The notes under the pieces are model-generated. The model saw only the letters and a list, made by a program, of their open reading frames with translations. It made no database searches and had not been told where the DNA came from. Shown piece by piece: positions 32,898 through 40,676 of a stretch of DNA of 64,000 nt. Position 1 is the first letter of the stretch. The number at the start of each line of letters is the position of its first letter. The position numbers and the translations under genes were made by a program. Origin of the DNA: Macrococcoides bohemicum (GTDB lineage Bacteria > Bacillota > Bacilli > Staphylococcales > Staphylococcaceae). The stretch lies in the NCBI RefSeq assembly GCF_042658685.1, contig NZ_JBHSQY010000001.1. One strand, 5' to 3'.

Positions 32898-32927
32898 TAT
32901 AATATATAAACTATCACGTGATGGTTT
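32898..32927 (+). promoter_or_regulatory. Promoter -10 and dyad upstream of the MerR-type gene
   Basis: TATAAT (32898-32903) with a poor -35 is followed by the dyad AAACTATCAC / GTGATGGTTT (32908-32927; one mismatch), ending just before the SD GGAGGAG. Likely autoregulatory operator, or an mRNA hairpin. Confidence 0.5.
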
Positions 32928-32943
32928 GGATGGAGGAGAGCTA

Positions 32944-33321
32944 ATTGGGAAGGATATATTAAAAATAGGCGAACTTGCTAAATTAGCAGGTGTAACAAAT
33001 AGAACAGTGGATTATTACACCAATCTTGGATTATTAGAATTTAATAGAAGTGAATCGAACTATAGATATTATTCAAGGGGCATGGTGGATAGGATTAAAG
33101 AAATTGAACGGTTTAAGCAAGAAGGTATGCATTTAAATGAAATTAAAAATAAATTTACATCACATGAAGTCATAGATATTCAAGATTTAAGATTAAAGAT
33201 GAATCAATTAGAACATGATATTAAACATATTGCACAATCAGAAGATATAACTGAAGCAAGATCTTTAGCCAAGAAAGATTTAGCTTTGATTAAAGCATTA
33301 CTATTATTTATACAAAATTAA
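32944..33321 (+). CDS. MerR family regulator, MpfR-like
   Basis: 125 residues from the proposed start. MerR HTH at the N-terminus: ILKIGELAKLAGVTNRTVDY with YYTNLGLLEF, then a coiled-coil dimer helix. In S. aureus a MerR-type gene precedes mpfA in the same way, so regulation of the downstream Mg exporter is inferred. The long frame to 32854 is not supported; SD GGAGGAG (32932-32938) points to an in-frame ATT at 32944, and the TTG one base later is out of frame. Start is thus uncertain. Confidence 0.8.
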   Translation: MGKDILKIGELAKLAGVTNRTVDYYTNLGLLEFNRSESNYRYYSRGMVDRIKEIERFKQEGMHLNEIKNKFTSHEVIDIQDLRLKMNQLEHDIKHIAQSEDITEARSLAKKDLALIKALLLFIQN

Positions 33322-33322
33322 T

Positions 33323-33361
33323 GGAGGTGAGTATTCTGTCATTTGACAGAATATATTATTG
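33323..33361 (+). promoter_or_regulatory. SD separated from TTG start by a perfect 10-bp hairpin
   Basis: GGAGGTGA (33323-33330) is the only SD near the downstream gene. Between it and the TTG start (33359) lies TATTCTGTCA / TGACAGAATA (33332-33341 and 33344-33353) with a 2-nt apparent loop. An in-frame TGA at 33344 excludes an earlier start. With the hairpin folded, SD-start spacing becomes about six bases. A DNA operator is the alternative. Confidence 0.65.
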
Positions 33362-34666
33362 GAAACAACTATAAATTTAATTATATTTACGATACTAATC
33401 ATTTTAACCGCATTTTTCGTCGCAACAGAATTCGCAATCGTCAAGGTAAGACATTCAAGATTAAATCAGCTTGTTAATGAAGGCAAGCCAGGCGCTTTAT
33501 CTGCTAGTAAAGTAGTAAATCATTTAGATGAATATTTAAGTGCTTGTCAATTAGGGATTACAATTACAGCATTAGGTATAGGTATGGTTGGGGAAAAGAC
33601 TTTTGAATTTATCCTTCATCCTATGTTTGAGATAATGGGTATACCAACTGATTTAATTCATATCTTTACTTTAGTTGCTGCATTCATTATCGCTACTTTT
33701 TTACATGTAGTTGTGGGTGAGTTAGCTCCGAAAACAATTGCGATACAGAAAGCAGAAGCAGTGACATTAGCGTTTAGTAAACCGATAATGTTCTTCTATA
33801 GGATACTTTATCCGTTTATTTGGTTATTAAATGGTTCAGCAAGATTATTATTGAAAGTAATCGGTATTAAACCAGTAGGAGAACATGAATTAACCCATAC
33901 TGAAGAAGAATTACGTATGTTACTTGCAGATAGTTATCAATCTGGTGAAATCAATATCAATGAGCTTAAAGTAATTAATAACGCATTTGAGTTTGATGAT
34001 AAAGTTGCTCGAGAAGTAATGACACCAAGAAATGAAATTATTGCGATTGATATAAATGATAATATTATTGACGTCATAGAAATGATACAGCACGAACGTT
34101 ATACAAGATATCCGGTATATGAAATTGATAAAGATAATATTGTAGGTTATGTTCATATAAAAGATTTTATTGATTTAACATTACAAGATATTAAGATTAT
34201 ACAAGAGAAGCAATTAACTGATTATATCCATCCAGTTATGAGAGAAATTGAAACAGTAGCTTTAACTAAACTTCTACATAAGATGAAAGCAAATCGAGTA
34301 CACTTAGCAATTCTAATGGATGAATATGGTGGTACAAGTGGATTGGTTACTATAGAAGATATCATCGAAGAGCTTGTCGGAGAAATCCGTGACGAATTTG
34401 ATGCTGATGAGAAAGAAAAGATAATTAGAATGGATGATAATCATTATAAGATGCATTCTAGTGTATTGATTAGTGATGTAGAAAAACTTTTAGGTGTTCA
34501 ATTTGATGTAGATAATGTCGACACTATCGGTGGCTGGATGTTATCATTTATCAGTGAAAATAAAGATGAGATTTATCATGATAACTATCTATTTAAAATT
34601 ATTAAAAGAGATGGTAATCATATAGAGGAAATTGAAGTTTTTAAATCAGATGAACCAATAGAATAG
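33359..34666 (+). CDS. CNNM/CorC-family Mg efflux protein, MpfA-like
   Basis: 435 residues: an N-terminal DUF21/CNNM membrane domain (about 1-190, with three to four helices and GELAPKTIAIQKAE), paired CBS domains (about 205-330, REVMTPRNEIIAID and the second repeat) and a CorC/HlyC C-terminal domain (about 345-425). S. aureus MpfA, encoded after a MerR gene, protects against high magnesium. The 37 bases between the MerR gene and this one hold an SD-hairpin arrangement. TTG start. Confidence 0.9.
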   Translation: METTINLIIFTILIILTAFFVATEFAIVKVRHSRLNQLVNEGKPGALSASKVVNHLDEYLSACQLGITITALGIGMVGEKTFEFILHPMFEIMGIPTDLIHIFTLVAAFIIATFLHVVVGELAPKTIAIQKAEAVTLAFSKPIMFFYRILYPFIWLLNGSARLLLKVIGIKPVGEHELTHTEEELRMLLADSYQSGEININELKVINNAFEFDDKVAREVMTPRNEIIAIDINDNIIDVIEMIQHERYTRYPVYEIDKDNIVGYVHIKDFIDLTLQDIKIIQEKQLTDYIHPVMREIETVALTKLLHKMKANRVHLAILMDEYGGTSGLVTIEDIIEELVGEIRDEFDADEKEKIIRMDDNHYKMHSSVLISDVEKLLGVQFDVDNVDTIGGWMLSFISENKDEIYHDNYLFKIIKRDGNHIEEIEVFKSDEPIE

Positions 34667-34677
34667 TAGTAAATTAA

Positions 34678-34709
34678 CGGTACTTATTTTTAAGTACTGT
34701 TTTTTTTTT
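34678..34709 (+). terminator. Terminator after the Mg efflux gene
   Basis: Stem CGGTACTTA / TAAGTACTG followed by T9. Confidence 0.88.
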
Positions 34710-34784
34710 AGAAATATTTACCCCAATTACAAATAAATCATATATACTTACTTTAAGTAGATTATTTCATTTGGGGGAATTTTT

Positions 34785-35582
34785 ATGAAAGTGTTAAAAA
34801 TGTTTATTGCAATAATTTTATTATTTATCCTCGTTCCACAAAAAGAATCACAGGCATTGTCATCGAAATACAATGTCCAATACGTTTCAGTGGTTGATGG
34901 TGACACAGCGTACGTAAAACTTGGTAAAAAGACGATTAAGATTCGTATGTTACTCATTGACACACCAGAATCAAAGGATCCGAGAAAACCTGTTCAACCT
35001 TATGCGAAAGAAGCAGCAAAATATTTAGAGAATTATATAAGATACGGGAAACTCCAAATTCAGTATGACAACAGCCAGAAGTTAGATAAGTACGGTCGTC
35101 ATCTTGTATATCTTTATGCAAACGGCAAATTAGTTAATAAAGAAATGGTGCGTTATGGTTATGCGCGTGTGGGTTACGTATATACACAGAAATATTACTT
35201 AAATTTATTAAAGACAAATGAATCTTATGCGAAACAGAAGCATTATAAAATATGGTCAATTAAAGGTTATGTAAATCCATTAGGTGAAGGGTTTGTTTAT
35301 AAAGAGGGGAAGGCAAGTGCTAGTGGCTCAAATTTAGTCAGTACACCAACCAAGCCTGCCGTAAAGAAAGCACCAACACCATCTCGAGTTGGGTATCCAA
35401 CTTCTCGCTATAAAGCTGGTGCTCCTAAAGTGCTAGCTAATTGTACGGCGGTGAAAAAATATTATCCATATGGTATTACGGATAGTCATATTTCATATCA
35501 ACCAAAGTTTGATCGTGATAAAGATAGAATGGGTTGTGAAGCATCAAGTATTAAGTATCAAAGCTGGATGGCAAATAACTAG
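34785..35582 (+). CDS. nuc: Secreted thermonuclease (SNase) with Excalibur tail
   Basis: 265 residues. Signal peptide (cleavage around SQA), then the staphylococcal nuclease fold (about 30-165): VVDGDTAYVKL, IRMLLIDTPES and DKYGRHLVYLY provide the catalytic Arg/Glu/Asp/Arg set and calcium site. A basic linker (about 170-205) leads to a C-terminal Excalibur domain, DRDKDRMGCEA. Degrades DNA and RNA outside the cell. The extra Excalibur domain is not in S. aureus Nuc and resembles the protein at 32011. SD-like TTGGGGG lies upstream. Confidence 0.92.
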   Translation: MKVLKMFIAIILLFILVPQKESQALSSKYNVQYVSVVDGDTAYVKLGKKTIKIRMLLIDTPESKDPRKPVQPYAKEAAKYLENYIRYGKLQIQYDNSQKLDKYGRHLVYLYANGKLVNKEMVRYGYARVGYVYTQKYYLNLLKTNESYAKQKHYKIWSIKGYVNPLGEGFVYKEGKASASGSNLVSTPTKPAVKKAPTPSRVGYPTSRYKAGAPKVLANCTAVKKYYPYGITDSHISYQPKFDRDKDRMGCEASSIKYQSWMANN

Positions 35583-35584
35583 AA

Positions 35585-35620
35585 AGAAGGTATCTGAAAT
35601 TATTCAGATACCTTCTTTTC
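35585..35620. terminator. Bidirectional terminator
   Basis: Stem AGAAGGTATCTGAA / TTCAGATACCTTCTT with T tails, between nuc and the convergent XRE gene; overlaps the XRE stop. Confidence 0.88.
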
Positions 35621-35812
35621 ATTAATGATAATATCACCAGGCTGACAATCAAGATAATCACATATTGCTTCTAAAGTACTGAAACGCACTGCTTTTGCTT
35701 TTCCGGTCTTTAAGATTGAAAGATTTGCAATGGTAACATCAACTGCATTTGATAACTCTGTTAAAGAAACATTACGTTCTTTTAAAACTTCATCTAACTT
35801 TATTTTGATCAT
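35600..35812 (-). CDS. XRE-family HTH regulator (YozG-like)
   Basis: 70 residues, a single HTH: LTELSNAVDVTIANLSILKTGKAKAVRF followed by the short C-terminal CQPGDIIIN, which is the YozG/Cro type usually found next to DUF2975 membrane proteins. Start ATG 35812 has AGGTG six bases upstream; the preceding gene stops ten bases before. Probably autoregulates the pair via TTATCG boxes upstream. Confidence 0.9.
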   Translation of the reverse strand: MIKIKLDEVLKERNVSLTELSNAVDVTIANLSILKTGKAKAVRFSTLEAICDYLDCQPGDIIINEKKVSE

Positions 35813-35821
35813 CGTGTACAC

Positions 35822-36301
35822 CTATATCGTTAAGTCATGTTCTTCTTTAATTTTACTTGATGCTTCATAGATAAATAATGAGGTAATAATGACGATACCT
35901 AAGATAAATAATAACAGATTTGTTTCTACCGTAGTATCTAATAATATTAAATATTCTACCGGTACGTTCAGGTATTTCTTAACCAAATTAAATGCACCAA
36001 ATGATATTGTTAATGTCGCAATAAGGAATAACTTATCATGATTGATCGTATTAAAATAATCTGCAACGTCAACTTTTTTCATAAGCTGGTATGTATTTAT
36101 TAATATTGTTAATAACATTATACATTGAGTAATATAGACCAAAAAGTAGTATAAACCACGATTTGTAAAGGTCCATAGATCAGTACTAATGGGGCTTGAT
36201 AAGAAATCTGTAATTGTCAGAAATGTTGTTAGAAGTGTGATGAAAATTGTGAATAGAACGAAATACTTTGTAAATTTTAATGATGCAATGCTTTTATTCA
36301 T
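35822..36301 (-). CDS. DUF2975 membrane protein (YoaS-like)
   Basis: 159 residues and four predicted membrane helices, with the DUF2975 pattern: DVADYFNTINHDKLFLIATL in the central loop and helix 3. B. subtilis yoaS-yozG and many Firmicute pairs couple such a protein with an XRE regulator; the role is unknown, possibly membrane stress sensing. First gene of the two-gene unit; SD GAGAGAT upstream of ATG 36301. Confidence 0.87.
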   Translation of the reverse strand: MNKSIASLKFTKYFVLFTIFITLLTTFLTITDFLSSPISTDLWTFTNRGLYYFLVYITQCIMLLTILINTYQLMKKVDVADYFNTINHDKLFLIATLTISFGAFNLVKKYLNVPVEYLILLDTTVETNLLLFILGIVIITSLFIYEASSKIKEEHDLTI

Positions 36302-36313
36302 ATCAATCTCTCC

Positions 36314-36385
36314 TTTATCGTTTTACAATAAAAATATAACATTAAATTTATCGAATAACAATAAAAATTATCGTTTTTCGATAAA
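36314..36385 (-). promoter_or_regulatory. Repeated TTATCG boxes upstream of the XRE/DUF2975 unit
   Basis: TTATCGTTTT at 36315 and 36368, and an inverted pair TTTATCGAA (36347-36355) / TTCGATAAA (36377-36385). Three or four copies of a short box before an XRE-controlled unit suggest operator half-sites. Confidence 0.55.
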
Positions 36386-36469
36386 TGATATTTACATTTT
36401 ATGTTTTAATCTCTTTTTATGGTATAATATATTTGAGAGATATATCTTATTTGTAGTGGAGAATGTGTT

Positions 36470-36691
36470 ATGACTGAGAAGAATAATAACTGGCCACCGA
36501 AACATCATGGTGAACACAATTCTGCAGGTCGCACAGGCAATACGAATTTTGATACACCAGGCTTAAAAGGTAGAGAAGATGATACTTATGCAAAAGCTGC
36601 CTTTGGTGGAGCGGACTTTAATAACGATATATTAGGCAGAATCGCAAATATATTCATCAATAGAGACGAAGGAAGAAATCCGAAGAAATAG
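36470..36691 (+). CDS. Small hydrophilic hypothetical protein
   Basis: 73 residues, rich in N, G, D and K, no membrane segment; likely disordered in its first half (NNNWPPKHHGEHNSAGRTGN). A GGAG SD lies just upstream. No family recognised. A weak imperfect hairpin follows. Confidence 0.6.
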   Translation: MTEKNNNWPPKHHGEHNSAGRTGNTNFDTPGLKGREDDTYAKAAFGGADFNNDILGRIANIFINRDEGRNPKK

Positions 36692-36758
36692 AAAAAGAAG
36701 AACCACCGTTCGATTATGTGGGATTCCTCTATTTTTATGTCTAAATTAAAAGTAAAAA

Positions 36759-37283
36759 TTAAATATCAATCCAGAAACGTTCAACATCAATATCATCATA
36801 TTCATCATGAACAACGGATTCAAATTTCCCGCCGTTCGCGAGTATCGTATTTCTGCTACCAATATTATCGACATCACATGTAATTAACGCACGCTCAACT
36901 TCTTTTTCAGCTAAGAACTTTAGACTTTCTTTAAGCATCCATTTTGCGATACCTTTTCTTCTTTCATCTGGTCGGACAGAATAACCGACATGCCCACCAA
37001 TTTGTAATAAATATTCATTGAGGTAGTGTCGGATATTTACCATGCCGACTATTTTATTATCTTCATGTATACATAAGAATTGTGTTGCAGGTACCATGCC
37101 ATGAGGAATACGTTCGAGGTTATCACTGTTTTGTACTTTATTAAACCACTCGTCGAAATCGTTAAACTTATGGAGTGACGACGAACCGTGGATCACTTCT
37201 TTTGTTGCATTAAATTCTTGCTGATATTTTAAGATATCTTCTTTATATTGTAGTGTAGGTCGAACGAGTTTGAGTTTAGACAA
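36759..37283 (-). CDS. GNAT-family acetyltransferase
   Basis: 174 residues, the usual size. Acetyl-CoA binding motif A is visible as VGYSVRPDERRKGIAKWMLK (about 98-117), preceded by beta-strand GMVNIRHYL and followed by the CDVDNIGS motif. Acetylates a small molecule or protein N-terminus; the substrate is not predictable. TTG start with GGAG nine bases upstream. Single gene, divergent from the SDR gene. Confidence 0.9.
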   Translation of the reverse strand: MSKLKLVRPTLQYKEDILKYQQEFNATKEVIHGSSSLHKFNDFDEWFNKVQNSDNLERIPHGMVPATQFLCIHEDNKIVGMVNIRHYLNEYLLQIGGHVGYSVRPDERRKGIAKWMLKESLKFLAEKEVERALITCDVDNIGSRNTILANGGKFESVVHDEYDDIDVERFWIDI

Positions 37284-37402
37284 GATGATAATCTCCTTTT
37301 ATTATTTATGATACAAAAGATAATTAGAAATATAAACAGATAAATTGAATTTTGTATTGTGTGCTGTACAATGGGGGTACAAATTCGAAAGGGTGATTTT
37401 TA

Positions 37403-38053
37403 GTGAACACATTAATTATCGGAGCAAATGGACAGGTAGGTAAACAACTTGTTGAGAAGTTAGCGAAGAATAGTGATGTAACACCTATCGCGGTCATTCG
37501 TAAAGAGGAACAAAAGCCATATTTTGATGGATTAAATGTCGAAACGAGAATATTAGATTTAGAAGATGATCTTCCGGTATATGAAAGTGTATTTAAAGAT
37601 GTCGACAGCGTAATATTTACAGCAGGTTCTGGTGGAAGTACAGGTGCTGATAAAACAATGCTGATAGATCTTGATGCTGCTGTTAAAACGATAGATACAG
37701 CTAAGAAAGTTGGTGTCAAACGTTTTGTAATGGTAAGCTCGTTTGATACAACACGCAAAGCAATTCAAGAAGCTGATTCTGATTTCAGACCTTATGTTGT
37801 TGCAAAGCATTATGCAGATAACGTATTAAGAGATGCTGGTTTAGATTATACAATTGTACATCCGGGTATCTTATCCGACGATGTTGAAATTGGTAATGTT
37901 AAAGTTGCGAAAACAGTAGAAGTGGCTAAGATTACAAGAGCAGACGTTGCCGAAGTCTTGAAGACGGTTATTGAGAATGACAATACAATCGGTAAAGAGT
38001 TTCAAGTGGTTAATGGAGATACAGCGATTGCGGATGCGATTGCTAGATTATAA
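37403..38053 (+). CDS. NAD(P)-binding SDR/NmrA-like protein
   Basis: 216 residues. A Rossmann fold starts at once: TLIIGANGQVGKQLVEKLA (GxxGxxG, residues 3-21). Later VIFTAGSGG, FVMVSSFD and the YVVAKHYAD segment (Tyr-x3-Lys) resemble an atypical SDR (SDR5/YwnB-type). Likely binds NAD(P)H; substrate unknown. GTG start with AAAGGGTG upstream; terminator at 38089-38117. Confidence 0.88.
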   Translation: MNTLIIGANGQVGKQLVEKLAKNSDVTPIAVIRKEEQKPYFDGLNVETRILDLEDDLPVYESVFKDVDSVIFTAGSGGSTGADKTMLIDLDAAVKTIDTAKKVGVKRFVMVSSFDTTRKAIQEADSDFRPYVVAKHYADNVLRDAGLDYTIVHPGILSDDVEIGNVKVAKTVEVAKITRADVAEVLKTVIENDNTIGKEFQVVNGDTAIADAIARL

Positions 38054-38088
38054 GGTGATAGCAATTCTGTGGTAAATATAGTAAATTA

Positions 38089-38117
38089 TTGCCCACTTCG
38101 TTTTGGAGGTGGGCACT
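38089..38117 (+). terminator. Terminator after SDR gene
   Basis: Stem TTGCCCACTTC / GGAGGTGGGCA region, with weak T tail. Confidence 0.6.
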
Positions 38118-38152
38118 AATTGTATAAAAAAGTAAACAACTCCATGAAATCT

Positions 38153-38219
38153 CGCGCAGCAAAAGTAAGAATCTAACAAAATTTGCGCGAACCAAACCGA
38201 ACGCGCGCAGTAAAAGTAA
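38153..38219 (+). repeat. Two direct CGCGCAG(C/T)AAAAGTAA repeats
   Basis: CGCGCAGCAAAAGTAA (38153-38168) and CGCGCAGTAAAAGTAA (38204-38219) differ at one base, with a GCGCGAA between in inverted sense. The GC-rich cores stand out in AT-rich DNA. No gene covers this stretch. Possibly an intergenic repeat element. Confidence 0.55.
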
Positions 38220-38285
38220 TAAACTACCATCCAGTCAATCAATAACACAAAACTAACTAAAAAATAAGAATTTTCAGAATTGTTG

Positions 38286-38314
38286 TTGACAAATAAAACT
38301 ATCGTTCTTATAAT
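38286..38314 (+). promoter_or_regulatory. SigA-type promoter of the T-box transcript
   Basis: TTGACA (38286-38291), 17-bp spacer, TATAAT (38309-38314): both boxes match consensus. Confidence 0.88.
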
Positions 38315-38340
38315 GTGTATTAATTCAATAATTACAAAAC

Positions 38341-38604
38341 GTACAGAGGAAAGTAAACTTACGAATTTCTACAGCGAGCTTCAGGTGGTGAGATGGAGTG
38401 TTTGAACTAAGTTGAAAATGGCCTCTTTAGTTGCATGCTGAACGTATTCTAGTAGGTTATGTCCGAGAATTGGCGCTCGTTATCAACGTCAGAGTATTAT
38501 TTGTACTCATTGAGGTATCGTCAGTGATGGCGATATGAATAAAGGTGGTACCGTGGGAAACCCCTCACCCTTTACTAAAGTGTAAAGGAGTGTGGGGTTT
38601 TTTA
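38341..38604 (+). promoter_or_regulatory. Methionine-specific T-box leader with terminator
   Basis: Stem I carries CAGCGAGCTTCAGGTGGTGA (the distal loop motifs) and the specifier loop GAAA followed by ATG (38418-38420), which reads methionine tRNA. The T-box AAAGGTGGTACCGTGG is at 38541-38556. The terminator is AACCCCTCACCCTTTAC with its complement (38559-38599) and T6. Uncharged tRNA-Met should permit transcription of the MetE-like gene. Confidence 0.95.
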
Positions 38605-38679
38605 TTATGGCTGATAGTGATATGTACGACATGCAAGTATATATAAACAAAAAATTAAACTTACCGGAGGATGATCAAT

Positions 38680-39822
38680 ATGACAAATACAATCAAACAA
38701 CCAAAATTCGATTACGTAGGGAGTTTCTTAAGACCTGAAGCATTAAAAGTGGCGCGTGAAAAATTTAAAAATAACGAAATTACGCAAGATGAACTGACAA
38801 AAGTTGAAAATGAAGAAATCATAAAGTTAATTCAAAAAATAGATGAGTTAGGTTATGAAACAGTGACGGATGGTGAGTTTAGACGTAGCTACTGGCATCT
38901 GGATTTCTTCTTTGGATTCAATGGCATCGAACAACAGATTCTAGATCATGGTTATCAGTTTAACAATATAGAAACGCGTAGTGATTCAGTAAAGTTCATT
39001 GATAAAATTAACGGTAAAGATCATCCGTTCGTTGAGCATTTTAAATTTGTAAGAGATAACGCACCGAGTCATTTAACGGTAAAGCAAACGATTCCTGCAC
39101 CTGCGCAATTACTCGTTGAATTAACAAGACCTGGTGTAAAAGAGACAGTAGATGCTGTCTATCCAGACAAAAAAGAGCTATATGATGATATCGTTTCAAC
39201 ATATAAACAGGTAATCGATGACTTACATAAAGAAGGATTAAAAGTTTTACAGCTGGATGACTGTTCCTGGGGCATTCATATTTCAAAAGAAATCCGTGAC
39301 AAAATTCATGGACAAGGTGGTGGTACGGATAAATCTAGCGAAGCGTTGATTCAGGAAATCTTAGAGATTAATAACCGCGTCATAGCCAATGGTCCTGATG
39401 ATTTAATCATAAATACACACGTCTGTCGTGGTAATTATAAATCTGATTATGCATCAAGTGGACCATATACAGCAGTAGCTGAAGAACTATTTGGTAAAGA
39501 AAATGTCGATGGCTATTATTTAGAGTACGATACAGAACGAGCAGGTGGATTTGAGCCGTTAAATAAAGTAAGTGGAGAAAAGAAAGTGGTATTAGGTCTT
39601 ATTACTTCGAAATTTCCAGAGCTTGAAGATAAAGAAGTAATTAAAGAAAGAATTAAGGAAGCAACGAAATATATCCCTCTTAAACGTTTAAGTTTAAGCC
39701 CTCAATGTGGTTTCGCTTCTACAGAGGAAGGTAATCTTCTTACAGAAGAAGATCAATGGAAGAAACTGCAGCTGATAAAAGAGATTAGTGAAGAGGTGTT
39801 TGCTGATTCTTTAGTTAAATAA
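38680..39822 (+). CDS. MetE-like (cobalamin-independent methionine synthase C-domain) protein, YxjG/YxjH type
   Basis: 380 residues, the short YxjG/H type with only the C-terminal MetE barrel. N-terminal FDYVGSFLRPEALK, then QLDDCSW, the zinc-site NTHVCRGNY (His and Cys ligands) and LSLSPQCGFAS (Cys ligand). Members methylate homocysteine, or a related thiol, from an unidentified methyl donor. ATG 38680 follows GGAGG by nine bases. The methionine T-box upstream supports a role in methionine supply. Confidence 0.93.
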   Translation: MTNTIKQPKFDYVGSFLRPEALKVAREKFKNNEITQDELTKVENEEIIKLIQKIDELGYETVTDGEFRRSYWHLDFFFGFNGIEQQILDHGYQFNNIETRSDSVKFIDKINGKDHPFVEHFKFVRDNAPSHLTVKQTIPAPAQLLVELTRPGVKETVDAVYPDKKELYDDIVSTYKQVIDDLHKEGLKVLQLDDCSWGIHISKEIRDKIHGQGGGTDKSSEALIQEILEINNRVIANGPDDLIINTHVCRGNYKSDYASSGPYTAVAEELFGKENVDGYYLEYDTERAGGFEPLNKVSGEKKVVLGLITSKFPELEDKEVIKERIKEATKYIPLKRLSLSPQCGFASTEEGNLLTEEDQWKKLQLIKEISEEVFADSLVK

Positions 39823-39828
39823 ACCTAT

Positions 39829-39862
39829 ATAATAACCTAAGCCTATGCTTAGGTTATTATTA
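39829..39862 (+). terminator. Terminator
   Basis: Perfect 14-bp stem ATAATAACCTAAGC / GCTTAGGTTATTAT after the MetE-like gene, weak T tail. Confidence 0.85.
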
Positions 39863-39923
39863 TGGCGATAGATATTATTGACAACTATAATATAATAGAA
39901 GAAAAAACAAAGAAGGTTTAGCA

Positions 39924-40589
39924 ATGTACAAATATATTCTATTTGATATAGATAATACGTTACTTGATTTCAGCAAAGGTGAAAGAGAAGCGATTCGTGC
40001 TGTGTTTCAATCTGAAGGCATTGAAGATAGTGAGGAAAACTTTAAACGTTATTCAGAGATTAACAAATCGATGTGGGGGTTACTTGAAGAGGGTAAGCTT
40101 GTAAAGCAGGAGGTACTGACGAAACGTTTTGAAGTGTTCTTTAGTGAGAAAGGGATTAAAGTAAATCCTCAGGAGAAAGAGGATATTTTTAGAATCGGTA
40201 TCATTGAAAATCATCAGCTTGTGCCACATGCAGTTGAAATTCTTGAGTACGTAAAGTCGAGAGGTTATGCGATTTGTTCAGCAACAAACGGTGTGTTACA
40301 TACTCAGATGCGTCGCATGACGGATGCAAATATTATTTCATACTTCGACCATCAATTTATCTCTGAAGCAGTAGGATACGAGAAACCACAAAAAGCGTTT
40401 TTCGATGTGATTATAGCATCATTAAATATTACAGATTTATCAGAAGTGCTTATGATAGGTGATACTGAAACTTCAGATATTAATGGTGCCATCATTGCTG
40501 GTATTGATGCCTGTTATTTCGGTCCGAATAAAGATAGTAAGGCGAAATATAGTATCCAGAATTTATTAGAGCTTAAAAATATTATTTAA
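39924..40589 (+). CDS. HAD-superfamily hydrolase, YjjG-type 5'-nucleotidase
   Basis: 221 residues. HAD motif I FDIDNTLLDF (nucleophile Asp9) at the N-terminus, motif II SATNG, and motifs III/IV KPQKAFF and MIGDTETSDINGA. A helical cap lies between about 20 and 90. YjjG-like enzymes dephosphorylate (modified) nucleoside monophosphates; substrate here inferred from overall length and order only. SD AAGGTTT. Monocistronic. Confidence 0.87.
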   Translation: MYKYILFDIDNTLLDFSKGEREAIRAVFQSEGIEDSEENFKRYSEINKSMWGLLEEGKLVKQEVLTKRFEVFFSEKGIKVNPQEKEDIFRIGIIENHQLVPHAVEILEYVKSRGYAICSATNGVLHTQMRRMTDANIISYFDHQFISEAVGYEKPQKAFFDVIIASLNITDLSEVLMIGDTETSDINGAIIAGIDACYFGPNKDSKAKYSIQNLLELKNII

Positions 40590-40676
40590 TTCTTCTTAGG
40601 TGTGCTTCCAAGTTTTGTTTCATAATAAGTTGTTATGGGAATAGTAAGTTAACAGAATGCTTGGGAGGAGATTAAT

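Noticed and set aside
37324..37810. Minus-strand frames of 83-144 codons opposite the SDR gene
   Set aside because: The plus-strand frame carries a clear GxxGxxG Rossmann motif with SD; the others are shadows.
38341..38604. Possible tRNA or group of small RNAs
   Set aside because: The stem-loops fit a T-box leader (specifier loop, T-box motif, terminator); no tRNA acceptor-stem or TPsiC pattern is present.
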